From JAKFEW01 sp036675505 (GTDB taxonomy: Bacteria; Cyanobacteriota; Sericytochromatia; S15B-MN24; JAQBPE01): a DNA stretch of 64,000 nucleotides. Under the pieces are notes generated by a model. It saw only the letters and a list, made by a program, of their open reading frames with translations, was not told the origin of the DNA and did not search any database. The stretch spans positions 1 to 64,000 of the forward strand of contig JAKFEW010000061.1 of NCBI GenBank assembly GCA_036675505.1, written 5' to 3'. The translations under genes were made by a program, and so were the position numbers. Of the stretch, positions 39,639 through 48,303 are shown in pieces (position 1 is the first letter of the stretch; every line of letters begins with the position of its first letter).

Positions 39639-41929
39639 GGCTTCGCGAGGCTCAGCTCGAGCTCCTGGATCGCCGGCACGCGCTTCTTTTGCTGGTTGTC
39701 GTGCAGCGACCAGAACACGTATTGGCGGGTGGCGTTGAGCGCCTCCTCGCGTTGGCGGGCGTCCGCGTGGGCGAACGCCAGCTCGAACCAGAGATCCGCG
39801 CAGCGAATCGGCGTCGCGGCGGTATCCTCGGCGAGGCCCAGCTTGAGGGTATCGATCGCCTCCGCGGGGCGGCCGAGCTTGCGCAGGGCCTGGCCGTGGC
39901 GCAGGCGCAGCGTCGCGTGGCGTGCGTCGCCCGGGTTCGTCACGCCAGCCAGGCCGTCGTCGCAGGCCTGGCGGGCCTCGTCCCAGCGGGCGAGCTTGGC
40001 GAGCGCCTCGGCGTGCGTGAGCGCCAGGCCGGGCTCTTGCGGCGCGAGCACGCGGCCCTCGGCGGCCCGCCGTTCGGCCGTGGCGACATCGCCGGCCTGG
40101 AGCGCATGCGCGGCCAGGTCCGCGGTGGCCTCCAACGTGCGCGCCATCGCCAGGCCGGCCGGCGCGAGGGCCAGCGCGTGGCGGGAGGCCTCGAGCGCGG
40201 CGACGAGGTGGTTGCCGGCCTTCGCCCGTTCACCCCGCCGGGCCTTCACCTCGCCGAGCTCGGCCTCGACCGCGGCGAGCCGCAGCCAGAGGTCGGCGGA
40301 GGGGTGGTGCTCCAGCGCCTGCTGCAGCGCCGTCGCGGCGAGGGTCCGCTGGCCGGCGGCGCGCAGGGCCTCGGCGCGGATCTCGGCCTGGCGGCCGGCG
40401 CCGACGTGCTGGGCCAGCGCGAGGCTCACGATCGTGTCCGCCGTGCCCTTCTTGTGGGTCTGCGAGAAGCCGTGGGCCAGGCGCGCCATCGCGGCGCCCG
40501 GATCCGTGATGCGGGCTGCTGCCGCCACGGCCTTCACCGCCGCCGTCCGGTCCTTGTCGCCGAGCGCCTGGTAGTAGCGGGCCAGCAGCCCGTCGTCCTC
40601 GGGCGAGAGCGAAACCGCGCGCCGGAAGTGGCCGATCGCGGCCGCGGTCTTGCCCGCCGACAGCAGCGTGATGCCGAGACCCGCCTGCACCTTCGCGAGC
40701 TCGGCGCGGCAGGGGTGATCCGCCTGGAGCTTGATCGCCGCTTCGAGCGCCCGGGTGGCCTCGTCCGTCTTGCCACCCAACGTGAGCAGGCGCGCCCGCT
40801 CGGCCTGGAGATCGGCGAAGCGCTTGCGGTCGCCCGGCAGTTCCGGCGCTAGGCGCAGGGCATGCTCGAGCTCCGCGCGGGCGGCCTCGACGTCGCTGCG
40901 ATCGATGAAGCGCCCGGCGCGCGCGGAGCGGGCTTCCACGAGCAGCCGCACCGCCGCGGTGCGCTGCTCGGGCTTCGCGCCGCTGTTGGCCTTGCGAACG
41001 TCGCCGGCGGCGGCCATCACGCGGTCGAACGACTCGCGGTGCCAGTTCGGGTTGTTCAGGTAATGGTGCATATAGGCCTGGGCCAGGTGGAGCTGGCGCT
41101 CGACGGTCGTGAGCTGCGGCGCGTCCTTGGCGAGGCGTTTGGCGAGCTCGCTTTCGGGCAGGCCCATATGCAGGTACGCCTCGAGCAAGCCGATGCGGGC
41201 GGCGTCGTCCTTGTCGCGAGACGCGTGCGGCTGGTAGGCCGCCACGGCTTCCTGGCAGCCGGCCTCGATTTCGCCGCGCTCCAGGCGCAGGGCGAACCGG
41301 GCGGCCACCCAGGCCAGCTGATCGGGGGCCGCCTTCGCGGCGCGCTCGTAGGCGGCGAGCGCGCCGTCGAGGTCACCCTCGGCCCGCCGCAGCGCGCCGA
41401 GCGCCCCGTGGAGCCGATCGTCGTCGGCCGACAGCGCGAGCGCTTCCTCGAGCGACGCGCGGGCCGCGGTCAGGCGGCCGGCCGTGCGATCGCGGTCGGC
41501 GAGCGCGAGCAGCAGCTGGAGGCGCGCCTGGCGATCGGGCACGAGCTCGGCGGCGGTCAGCGGCGCGCGATCGCCCTTGAGGTAGCGCGCCACGCGGGCG
41601 CGCTCCCAGGCCGTGAGCAGCGCGGGGTTCAGGCGCAGGGCCTCGCCGAAGCGCTTGAAGGCGCCCGCGTACTCGCTCGCGGCCAGGCTCTTCTCGCCTT
41701 CCTCGAGCAGCGTGTCCGCCTGGCGGGCGCGCTCGTCGGCGATCGCCGGCCGGCCGAGCATCCAGCTCAGCGTCGCGACTGGGCCGTCGGTCCCCTGGCG
41801 GGCCGTCCAGGTCAGGCCGCCGAGGACGGCCACCGCAGCCACCAGCGCGACGACCCGACCCGCTCGCGGCTTGCGCGGCGGGGGCGGCGACGAACGCTCG
41901 GGCACCGAGTACTTGAACGATTGGACCAC
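39635..41929 (-). CDS. Membrane-anchored TPR protein, 764 aa
   Basis: One N-terminal transmembrane helix (about residues 25-42, VVALVAAVAVLGGLTW) after a Pro-rich cytoplasmic tail, then some 700 residues of tetratricopeptide-type helical repeats. Clear units include YAGAFKRFGEALRLNPALLTAWERA, RLHGALGALRRAEGDLDGALAAYERA and AAIGHFRRAVSLSPEDDGLLARYYQAL. It probably acts as a scaffold; partners are unknown. GTG 41929 is favoured by AGGTG 5-6 nt upstream; ATG 41962 is the alternative and adds 11 residues. It is coupled to the lipid kinase and small lipoprotein genes downstream. Confidence 0.85.
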   Translation of the reverse strand: MVQSFKYSVPERSSPPPPRKPRAGRVVALVAAVAVLGGLTWTARQGTDGPVATLSWMLGRPAIADERARQADTLLEEGEKSLAASEYAGAFKRFGEALRLNPALLTAWERARVARYLKGDRAPLTAAELVPDRQARLQLLLALADRDRTAGRLTAARASLEEALALSADDDRLHGALGALRRAEGDLDGALAAYERAAKAAPDQLAWVAARFALRLERGEIEAGCQEAVAAYQPHASRDKDDAARIGLLEAYLHMGLPESELAKRLAKDAPQLTTVERQLHLAQAYMHHYLNNPNWHRESFDRVMAAAGDVRKANSGAKPEQRTAAVRLLVEARSARAGRFIDRSDVEAARAELEHALRLAPELPGDRKRFADLQAERARLLTLGGKTDEATRALEAAIKLQADHPCRAELAKVQAGLGITLLSAGKTAAAIGHFRRAVSLSPEDDGLLARYYQALGDKDRTAAVKAVAAAARITDPGAAMARLAHGFSQTHKKGTADTIVSLALAQHVGAGRQAEIRAEALRAAGQRTLAATALQQALEHHPSADLWLRLAAVEAELGEVKARRGERAKAGNHLVAALEASRHALALAPAGLAMARTLEATADLAAHALQAGDVATAERRAAEGRVLAPQEPGLALTHAEALAKLARWDEARQACDDGLAGVTNPGDARHATLRLRHGQALRKLGRPAEAIDTLKLGLAEDTAATPIRCADLWFELAFAHADARQREEALNATRQYVFWSLHDNQQKKRVPAIQELELSLAKP

Positions 41930-42080
41930 GATCGCACCTACGAATACGGAGGGGTATTCCATGTTAACTGATCCGCGACCTCCGGACAAGCTGTAGGAAC
42001 TTGACGTAATGCCCGTTTGCAGGAAACCGGCCTTATGTTTCGGCGATGTTGCCAGGGCCGGGTGGCGCGGATCAGCTAGA

Positions 42081-43010
42081 ATGGCCACCGTGGACTTCCG
42101 AAACCTTCCGCTCTACGTAGACCTCCTGGCGGTCGCCGGCACCGGCGACGCCGTGGCCGCGCTGCAGGCCCTGGACCGCCTCGAGGTGCCGCTCGCCCAG
42201 GCCGGCCCGGGTCGCCTGCTCGGCGAGACGTGGGCGGTCGAGGTGCGGCGCTGGTCCGAGCGGCTGTTGTTCCACCATTCTTGCCTCGGCGAGCCGGACG
42301 CCCAGCGCTGGAACCTGGCGGCGGGCGACGACGAGATTCGCATGCGCGCGGTGGACCAGGCGATCGAGGCCCTGCGCGTCGCGGCCGATATGGGCGCGCC
42401 GTTCTACAGCGTGCACGGCGGCTGGGCGCTCAAGCTGACCCGCGATGAGGACAACCAGCCGGTGGGCGATACCATCACGCCGCTCCGCACGCAGGACCAG
42501 CTGTGCCGGTCGCTCGATCGCCTGGCGATGCAGGCCGACGCCCTGGGCCTGCAAGTGCTGGTCGAAACGGCGCCGTTCGTGCCGGCCGAGCGCCCGGCCT
42601 TCGCGGAGCCCGAGCAGATGCGGGCGCTGCTCGAGCGCATCGCGGCACCATCGCTGGCGCTGCTGCTCGATCTGCCGGCGATGATGCTCACGGCCCGCCG
42701 GATGCGCGAGGAGCCGGAGACCGTGCTCGAGTACCTGCGGCCCTGGATCGGGGCCCAGGAGCTCCACCACGGCGACGGCAAGGGGCTGCGACACCTCCCC
42801 TTGCGCGAGAACGACCTCGAGCTGAGCCTCGCGCGGCTCGCGGGCGGCCTGGCCAAACCCGTGGTGCTCACCATGCGGGACCTCGACGGCCCCGCGCTGC
42901 GTGATCAGATCGCGCTCGCGCTCGAGGTGCTCGCACCGCCGCCGCCGCCCGCACCGCCGCCGCCGGCGGACCGCTCGGACACGACCGACGCCGAGTCCGA
43001 CGAGGCCTGA
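42081..43010 (+). CDS. Xylose-isomerase-like TIM-barrel protein
   Basis: 309 residues. Motifs of the sugar-isomerase/AP-endonuclease-2 superfamily: RLLFHHSCLGEPDAQRWNL, then AADMGAPFYSVHGG (His in a strand end), VLVETAPF (metal Glu), LALLLDLPAMM and IGAQELHHGDGKG (late His pair). The metal-binding set is plausible, so an isomerase, epimerase or lyase on a sugar-like substrate is expected. The C-terminus is a Pro run followed by an acidic tail. Divergent from the TPR gene; the ATG lies directly behind a TAGAAT-like hexamer and has no ribosome site. Confidence 0.75.
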   Translation: MATVDFRNLPLYVDLLAVAGTGDAVAALQALDRLEVPLAQAGPGRLLGETWAVEVRRWSERLLFHHSCLGEPDAQRWNLAAGDDEIRMRAVDQAIEALRVAADMGAPFYSVHGGWALKLTRDEDNQPVGDTITPLRTQDQLCRSLDRLAMQADALGLQVLVETAPFVPAERPAFAEPEQMRALLERIAAPSLALLLDLPAMMLTARRMREEPETVLEYLRPWIGAQELHHGDGKGLRHLPLRENDLELSLARLAGGLAKPVVLTMRDLDGPALRDQIALALEVLAPPPPPAPPPPADRSDTTDAESDEA

Positions 43011-43040
43011 TCGGCCGGGCGGTCGACCGGCGCAAGCGCG

Positions 43041-43108
43041 GAGGTTAAGAGAGCTATAAGGCACTTAACCTCTCCTTGGCCTCAGGGCCGAGCGAGCCAG
43101 GCCCTGAG
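43041..43108 (+). promoter_or_regulatory. Two tandem perfect hairpins upstream of first clostripain gene
   Basis: GAGGTTAAG (43041-43049) pairs with CTTAACCTC (43064-43072), and CTCAGGGCC (43081-43089) pairs with GGCCCTGAG (43100-43108); both stems are exact 9-bp complements. They lie between the TIM-barrel gene stop and the GTG at 43120. Neither has a T-run. They may end the upstream message or control translation of the protease. Confidence 0.5.
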
Positions 43109-43119
43109 TCGAGGTCCCC

Positions 43120-44436
43120 GTGCGATTCCGCTTCCTCGCCATCTGCGCCATCGTCGTGAGCGCCCTGTCAGCCTGCGGCCAGCTGCCCGCGGGCCCCGGC
43201 GCCAAGGCTGCGGCCGCGGGCCCGATCGACGCCCTCGCGGACTTCCCGAGCGTCGACGCGCAGATCCTGCGCGCCACGGTCGGCCGCGACCAGACCGGCA
43301 CGCGCGTGAGCCGCATGCCCGATCCGGGCCGCGCGAAGCCTGTCACGTTCCTCACCTACAAGGCGCTCGACAACAACCTCGGCAACCAGCAGAACAGCAT
43401 GCGGCCGTTCCACATCAACATCCTGGAACGTGCAGGCTCCAACACGGGCATCAACGTCGTGGCGCTCACCGACGAGGAAGGGCCGAACAACACCTACGCC
43501 TACTACGTGCGCCAGGACGCGGACGAGCAGACGGTCACCAGCCCCTACATGCCGATCTGGCCCGGCGAGCGCGATACGGGCTCGGCCTACACGCTCGCGC
43601 AGGCCGTGCGCTGGGGTTTCACGGCCTACCCGGCCAGGCTGCGCTGGCTCGACGTCAACGATCACGGCCACGGCGCCTTCGGCATTGCCGACGACGGCCG
43701 CTCGGGCAGCACCATCCCGCTGCCCGAGCTCGCGGCCGCCCTGCGGGTGGGCACCGAGGACCGCCCGCTCGACGTCGTGTCGTTCGACGCGTGCCTGATG
43801 GCGACCGTGGAAGTCGCCCATGAGCTGCGCGGCGCGGCCAAGATCCTGGTCGCGAGCGAGGACCTCTCGCTGGCGCTCGGGATGAACTACGACAAGACGA
43901 TCAAGGCCCTGGAGGGCAAGACCTACGACGCGGCCACGCTGGCGCGCGCGCTCGTAATGCGCGCCGAGCGCCGCGGGCCGCAGCGCGCGCTCTACTCGCT
44001 CTCGGCGCTCGACCTGTCGCGCGCGGCCACGCTCACCCGCGCGGTCGACCGGCTGGCCGGCGCGCTGATCGCGGCCCTGCCCGCGCAACGCGACGCGATC
44101 CGCCGGGCGATCACGGAGACCCCGCGCTTCCACCTCGCCACCGACGACCCGGCCGGCGCGACCGACGAGCACCACAAGGACCTCGCGGCGCTGGTCAAGG
44201 CCTTCCGTGGCCGCGTCGCGGGCGCCGAGGTGCGGGCGGCCGCGGAAGCCGTGACCGACGCGCTGTTCGGTCGCGAGCGGCTCGTCATGCTCACTTTGAA
44301 TGCGCCGGAGGAGAAAGAGGCGGCCCAGGGCCTCTCGATCCATGTGCGGGCGGACGGCGTGGTGGCGCCGGCTTACCGGCGCACCGCCTTCGCGCGCGAC
44401 ACCCGCTGGGACGAGTTTCTGGCTTCGCTGCGCTAA
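43120..44436 (+). CDS. Clostripain-like (C11) cysteine protease lipoprotein, copy 1
   Basis: 438 residues with lipobox ALSAC (Cys19). C11/clostripain signatures: VTFLTYKALDNNL, RWLDVNDHGHGAFG with the catalytic His, and DVVSFDACLMATVEVAHEL with the catalytic Cys; clan CD enzymes cut after Arg or Lys. ILVASEDLSLALGMNYD follows, as in the family. The C-terminus GLSIHVRADGVVAPAY to WDEFLASLR is shared with the next gene. GTG start. Probably active at the cell surface or in the periplasm. Confidence 0.9.
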   Translation: MRFRFLAICAIVVSALSACGQLPAGPGAKAAAAGPIDALADFPSVDAQILRATVGRDQTGTRVSRMPDPGRAKPVTFLTYKALDNNLGNQQNSMRPFHINILERAGSNTGINVVALTDEEGPNNTYAYYVRQDADEQTVTSPYMPIWPGERDTGSAYTLAQAVRWGFTAYPARLRWLDVNDHGHGAFGIADDGRSGSTIPLPELAAALRVGTEDRPLDVVSFDACLMATVEVAHELRGAAKILVASEDLSLALGMNYDKTIKALEGKTYDAATLARALVMRAERRGPQRALYSLSALDLSRAATLTRAVDRLAGALIAALPAQRDAIRRAITETPRFHLATDDPAGATDEHHKDLAALVKAFRGRVAGAEVRAAAEAVTDALFGRERLVMLTLNAPEEKEAAQGLSIHVRADGVVAPAYRRTAFARDTRWDEFLASLR

Positions 44437-44541
44437 GTCCGAAAATTTCAGTTTCTTTACGCAAGGAATGATGTTAATCTGGGTATAACCAAATTAAGCT
44501 AAGTTTAAATTGGTGTGGTCTTAGCTTTAAAGGGGAACCCG

Positions 44542-45858
44542 ATGACCTTCCCGATCCGCCAGAGCCTGCTCGGTCTCACGCTCGCCGCCACCCTCGCGGC
44601 GACCGGTTGCGGCGTCGTGCCGGGCCTCGCCCCTGGTGGCGGCCTGCGCGGCGGCGACGGCTTCGCGGCGCTCGCGGACGCCCCCGACATCGACGCGCAG
44701 ATCAAGGCCAACACGGTCAGCCGCGACGAGAACGGCACGCTGGTCAAGAAGCTGCCGGTGCCTTCGAAGGCCAAGCCGGTCACCTTCCTCACCTTCAAGG
44801 CGCTCGACAACAACCTCGGCGTCACGCTGCCGATGCACCTGAACACGCTGGAGAAGGCGGGCTCGAACGCCAACATCAACGCGCTCGTGCTGGCCGACGA
44901 CGTGGGCCCCAACAACACGCGCCGCTACTACATCACCCAGGACAACAACGCGGAAGCGATCTCGAGCCCCTGGGTGAAGGCCGGCCGCGACGGCGAGATG
45001 AACACCGGCAACGGCACGGCCCTGGCCGCGGCGATGCGCTGGGGCTTCGGCACCTACCCCTCGCAGATGCGCTGGCTCGACGTGAACAACCACGGCGGCG
45101 GCTACTACGGCATCGCCCAGGACGACAACGCGGACTCGATCATCCGCCTGCCGCAGCTCGCGAGCGCCCTCAAGCGCGGCGGCAACGGCAAGAAGCTCGA
45201 CCTGCTCACGTTCGATGCGTGCCTGATGGCCTCGGCCGAGGTGGCGTTCGAGCTGCGCGACGCCGCCAAGGTGATGGTCGCGAGCGAAGACTCTTCCTAC
45301 GCGCTCGGCATGAACTACGACGCCACCCTCGCGGCGCTGGCCAAGAAGCCGAGCACCGATCCCGACGATCTGGCGCGCGACCTGGTGCTGCGGGCGCAGC
45401 GCAAGGGCAAGACCGTCGCGCTGTTCACCGTCTCGGCGATCGACCTCTCGAAGGGCGATCGCGTGGCGGCCGCCGTCGACCAGCTCGGCCGCGCGCTGAC
45501 CGGCGCGATGCCCCGCAGCGCCGCCGCGATCAAGATGTCGCTGAACGCGGTCAAGGCCTTCTACGTCGCCGGCCCCGACAAGTCGGATTTCAACCACCGC
45601 GACCTCAACGAAGTGGTCGACCAGCTCCGCCTGCGCGTCCAGGACCCCGCCGTGCAGGCCGCCTGCCAGGCCGTGAAGGGCACGCTCTTCAACAAGGGCG
45701 GCGCGATCTTGTTCTCGCGCTCGGCGCGCGAGGAAGCCAAGGTGGCCCGTGGCCTCTCGATCTACCTGCCGACGGACGGCCAGGTCGACCCGATCTACAA
45801 GGAGACCTCGTTCGCCAAGGCGACGAGCTGGGACGAGTTTTTGGCCTTGCTTCGCTGA
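44542..45858 (+). CDS. Clostripain-like (C11) cysteine protease lipoprotein, copy 2
   Basis: 438 residues, the same length as copy 1 and colinear throughout: lipobox LAATGC (Cys19), KPVTFLTFKALDNNLG, RWLDVNNHGGGYYG (His) and LTFDACLMASAEVAFEL (Cys), ending TSWDEFLALLR. The upstream region (44437-44541) is distinctly AT-rich, with TTTACG and TATAAC patterns, so this copy probably has its own promoter. AAAGGGG precedes the ATG by 7 nt. Both copies keep the catalytic pair, so both should be active; tandem duplication is the simplest origin. Confidence 0.92.
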   Translation: MTFPIRQSLLGLTLAATLAATGCGVVPGLAPGGGLRGGDGFAALADAPDIDAQIKANTVSRDENGTLVKKLPVPSKAKPVTFLTFKALDNNLGVTLPMHLNTLEKAGSNANINALVLADDVGPNNTRRYYITQDNNAEAISSPWVKAGRDGEMNTGNGTALAAAMRWGFGTYPSQMRWLDVNNHGGGYYGIAQDDNADSIIRLPQLASALKRGGNGKKLDLLTFDACLMASAEVAFELRDAAKVMVASEDSSYALGMNYDATLAALAKKPSTDPDDLARDLVLRAQRKGKTVALFTVSAIDLSKGDRVAAAVDQLGRALTGAMPRSAAAIKMSLNAVKAFYVAGPDKSDFNHRDLNEVVDQLRLRVQDPAVQAACQAVKGTLFNKGGAILFSRSAREEAKVARGLSIYLPTDGQVDPIYKETSFAKATSWDEFLALLR

Positions 45859-45900
45859 GCCGCAGGCGCTCGACCCTCAAGTAGGCGCCACGCGCCCGAC

Positions 45901-45930
45901 AAACACCCCTGGCTACTGCCGGGGGTGTTT
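45901..45930 (+). terminator. Hairpin terminator after clostripain pair
   Basis: AAACACCCC (45901-45909) is fully complementary to GGGGTGTTT (45922-45930), giving a 9-bp stem with a 12-nt loop and ending in three T residues. It follows the second protease gene by 42 nt. Confidence 0.7.
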
Positions 45931-46045
45931 CAACATGAAAATCCACCGGGGAAATTTAACGCGACCTTACCCGATTACGGCGTCTTGACGCCCGATACAG
46001 CGCTCGGGAGTTCAGATCGTCCAGAGAGTCAGGGAGGTACCACGG

Positions 46046-46762
46046 GTGCAAGCGCGCCTGAGCGTGGCCATCGGCGCCCATGGCGCGAGGCCCAACGCCG
46101 ACAACGAAGCTGCACGCCCACGCGCGGGCGCCGAGCCGTCCACGCGCTTCGCGTGTGACCGGGCGGTGCGCGCGACGCTCACGTATGTCGTGATGCCGGG
46201 CGACACGCTCAAGCGGATCGCCCGCGCCACGCTGGGCTCGGAGGACCGCTGGCGCGAGCTGTGGGACGCCAACCGCGAAGAGCTGCCCGATCCGCGCATG
46301 ATCTATCCAGGCCAGACGCTCACCGTGCCGAAGCGCCGGCCGCAAGCGCCTTCGGCCGCCGCCACGAAACCTGCCGCGCCGCCCGACCCGGCCGCCGTCG
46401 CGCGCTTCCTGCGCGCGGCGCAGACCTTCCTCGGTCAGCCCTTCTGCTGGGGCGGCGGCCACCTGCCGCGCGCCCTGGGAAAGCCGGTGCCGGTGGACGG
46501 CTCAGGCCTCGTGCAGCAGGCCGCAAGGGCCGCGGGCGCGCAGCTCGACGGCACGGCGGCGGCGCAGCAGCGCCTCGGCCGGCCGGTGCCGATGGGCGAT
46601 ATACTGCCCGGCGACCTGCTCTTCCAGGGGGAGCCCGCCCGGCACGTCGGCATCTACCTGGGCGACGGCCAGGTGCTCCATGCGTCGAGCCGCGCCGGCC
46701 GCGTGGTGGCCGAGCCGCTGGGGCCGGAGACGCCGTTCGATCAGGCCCGCCGGGCTTTCTGA
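46046..46762 (+). CDS. LysM plus NlpC/P60-like protein lacking the catalytic cysteine
   Basis: 238 residues. A LysM domain (about 46-94: TYVVMPGDTLKRIARATLG to IYPGQTLTVPKR) binds glycan chains. The C-terminal NlpC/P60 domain has FLGQPFCWGGGHLP, the site motif VDGSGLVQQAA and the His strand RHVGIYLGDGQVLHASS. In active members the site motif reads DCSG; here residue 152 is Gly (codon GGC at 46499-46501), one base change from TGC. No signal peptide is visible. GGGAGG lies 8 nt before the GTG start. It is either an inactive binding protein or a decayed peptidase. Confidence 0.82.
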   Translation: MQARLSVAIGAHGARPNADNEAARPRAGAEPSTRFACDRAVRATLTYVVMPGDTLKRIARATLGSEDRWRELWDANREELPDPRMIYPGQTLTVPKRRPQAPSAAATKPAAPPDPAAVARFLRAAQTFLGQPFCWGGGHLPRALGKPVPVDGSGLVQQAARAAGAQLDGTAAAQQRLGRPVPMGDILPGDLLFQGEPARHVGIYLGDGQVLHASSRAGRVVAEPLGPETPFDQARRAF

Positions 46763-46777
46763 GCAGCCCGAAGCGGC

Positions 46778-47428
46778 CTAGCCCTGGACCGCCGCGAAGA
46801 AAGCCGCGAGCCTGGCCTCGTCCTTCACGCCCGGCGACGCCTCGACGCCCGACGACACGTCGACGGCCCAGGGCCGCGCCTGGCGCACCAGCTCGCCCAC
46901 GTTGTCCGCGGCGAGGCCGCCGGCGACGATCAGGGGCACGGGGCACGCGAGCCCGGCGAGCACGCCCCAGTCGAAGGTCTGGCCGGTGCCGCCCAGCATG
47001 CCGACCTTCGCGGTGTCGAGCAGCAGGCCGTCGACGTGCGGCGCGATCTCCGCGATGAGGCCCTGCAACGCGTCGAGGTCCGGGCCGCCCGCGCCCTCGG
47101 CCTTCGGCGGCACGCCGATCGCGACCACGATCGCGAACCGGCCGCGGTAGTAAGCGCAGTAGGCCGGGTCCGGCGGGCCGACGAGCTGCAAGGTGTCGAG
47201 GCGGCAGGCCTCGGCGAGCGCGGGCGCATCGCGCCGCTGGTCCGGGCCGAAGACGCCGACGCGGTTGACGTACGGCGGCGTGGCCGCCGCGAGGTCGCGG
47301 GCCTGGGTGCCCGTCACCTGGCGCGGGCTCGACGCGAAGATGAAGCCCACGGCGTCGGCGCCGAGGCGGGCGGCCAGCCGAACGTCTTCCGGCCGCGTCA
47401 GGCCGCAGATCTTGATGCGCGTCTTCAC
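46778..47428 (-). CDS. trpF: Phosphoribosylanthranilate isomerase
   Basis: Third step of tryptophan synthesis from chorismate. 216 residues: RIKICGLTRPEDVRLAARLGADAVGFIF with the catalytic Cys, then VNRVGVFG, LDTLQLVG, GLLLDTAKVGMLGGTGQTFDW (general acid Asp) and LIVAGGLAADNV. The GTG start at 47428 overlaps the trpC stop (GTGA), so translation is coupled. The longer open frame upstream is not used. Confidence 0.95.
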   Translation of the reverse strand: MKTRIKICGLTRPEDVRLAARLGADAVGFIFASSPRQVTGTQARDLAAATPPYVNRVGVFGPDQRRDAPALAEACRLDTLQLVGPPDPAYCAYYRGRFAIVVAIGVPPKAEGAGGPDLDALQGLIAEIAPHVDGLLLDTAKVGMLGGTGQTFDWGVLAGLACPVPLIVAGGLAADNVGELVRQARPWAVDVSSGVEASPGVKDEARLAAFFAAVQG

Positions 47429-48240
47429 AGGCGCCGCTCCGCCGGCAGGCCGAAGAGCTCGGCGAAGGCTGCGCCCAGGTCCGGGCTGCGCATGAGCGTC
47501 TCGCCGATCAGCACGGCGTCGGCGCCCGCCGTGACCAGGGCCTGGACGTCCGAGGCCGTGCGGATGCCGCTCTCGCCCACGATGACGCGCTCGCCCCGGC
47601 GCTCGCCCATCGCGTCGATCAGGCGGCCGGTGGTGGCGACGTCGATCGCGTAGGTCTCGAGGTTGCGGTTGTTCACGCCGAGCATCGCGGTCTTCACGCG
47701 CAGGGCCCGCTCGAGCTCGGGCTCGTCGTGCACCTCGAGCAGCACGTCGAGCCCCAGCGAGGCGGCCAGCTCGGCGTACTCGGCCAGTTGCGCGTCGTCG
47801 AGGATGGCCGCGATCAGCAAGACCGCGTCCGCGCCGAAGACGCGCGCCTCGTAGACCTGGTAGGCGTCGATGAGGAAGTCCTTCTGGAGCAGCGGCAGGT
47901 CGACCAGCGTGCGGGCGCGGCCGAGGTTGCCGAGGTCGCCCTGGAAGTAAGCCTCCTCGGTGAGCACGGAGAGGGCGGTCGCGCCGGCGGCGGCGTAGGC
48001 CTGGGCGATCGCGCCGGGGTCGAAGTCCGGCCGAAGCAGGCCGCCCGACGGGCTCGCTTTCTTGAGCTCGGCGATCACCGCGGGCTTGCGCGACCCGCCC
48101 CGCAGCGCTGCGGCGAAGCCGCGCGTGGGCGGCAGGCCCGCGATCATGGCCTGCAGATCGGCCAGCGACCGCCGGGCGAGGCGCGAGGCCAGGTCTTCCC
48201 GGCGACGGGTGACCACCATGTCGAGCGAAGGTCGAGACAT
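47425..48240 (-). CDS. trpC: Indole-3-glycerol phosphate synthase
   Basis: 271 residues. TIM-barrel enzyme closing the indole ring: PAVIAELKKASPSGGLLRPDFDP (catalytic Lys in ELKKASPS), LSVLTEEAYFQGDL, PLLQKDFLIDAYQVYEARVFGADAVLLI (second Lys), LLEVHDEPELERAL, LGVNNRNLETYAID and VGESGI. Together with trpF it gives two adjacent Trp-pathway genes; the rest of the pathway is not in the window. The ribosome site before the ATG is weak. Confidence 0.96.
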   Translation of the reverse strand: MSRPSLDMVVTRRREDLASRLARRSLADLQAMIAGLPPTRGFAAALRGGSRKPAVIAELKKASPSGGLLRPDFDPGAIAQAYAAAGATALSVLTEEAYFQGDLGNLGRARTLVDLPLLQKDFLIDAYQVYEARVFGADAVLLIAAILDDAQLAEYAELAASLGLDVLLEVHDEPELERALRVKTAMLGVNNRNLETYAIDVATTGRLIDAMGERRGERVIVGESGIRTASDVQALVTAGADAVLIGETLMRSPDLGAAFAELFGLPAERRL

Positions 48241-48303
48241 GGGGCCCAGGATACCATGAAGCGCCTGGGGGTCGCGGGCCCCAGGCGCTTCGAGGAGGAA
48301 CGC

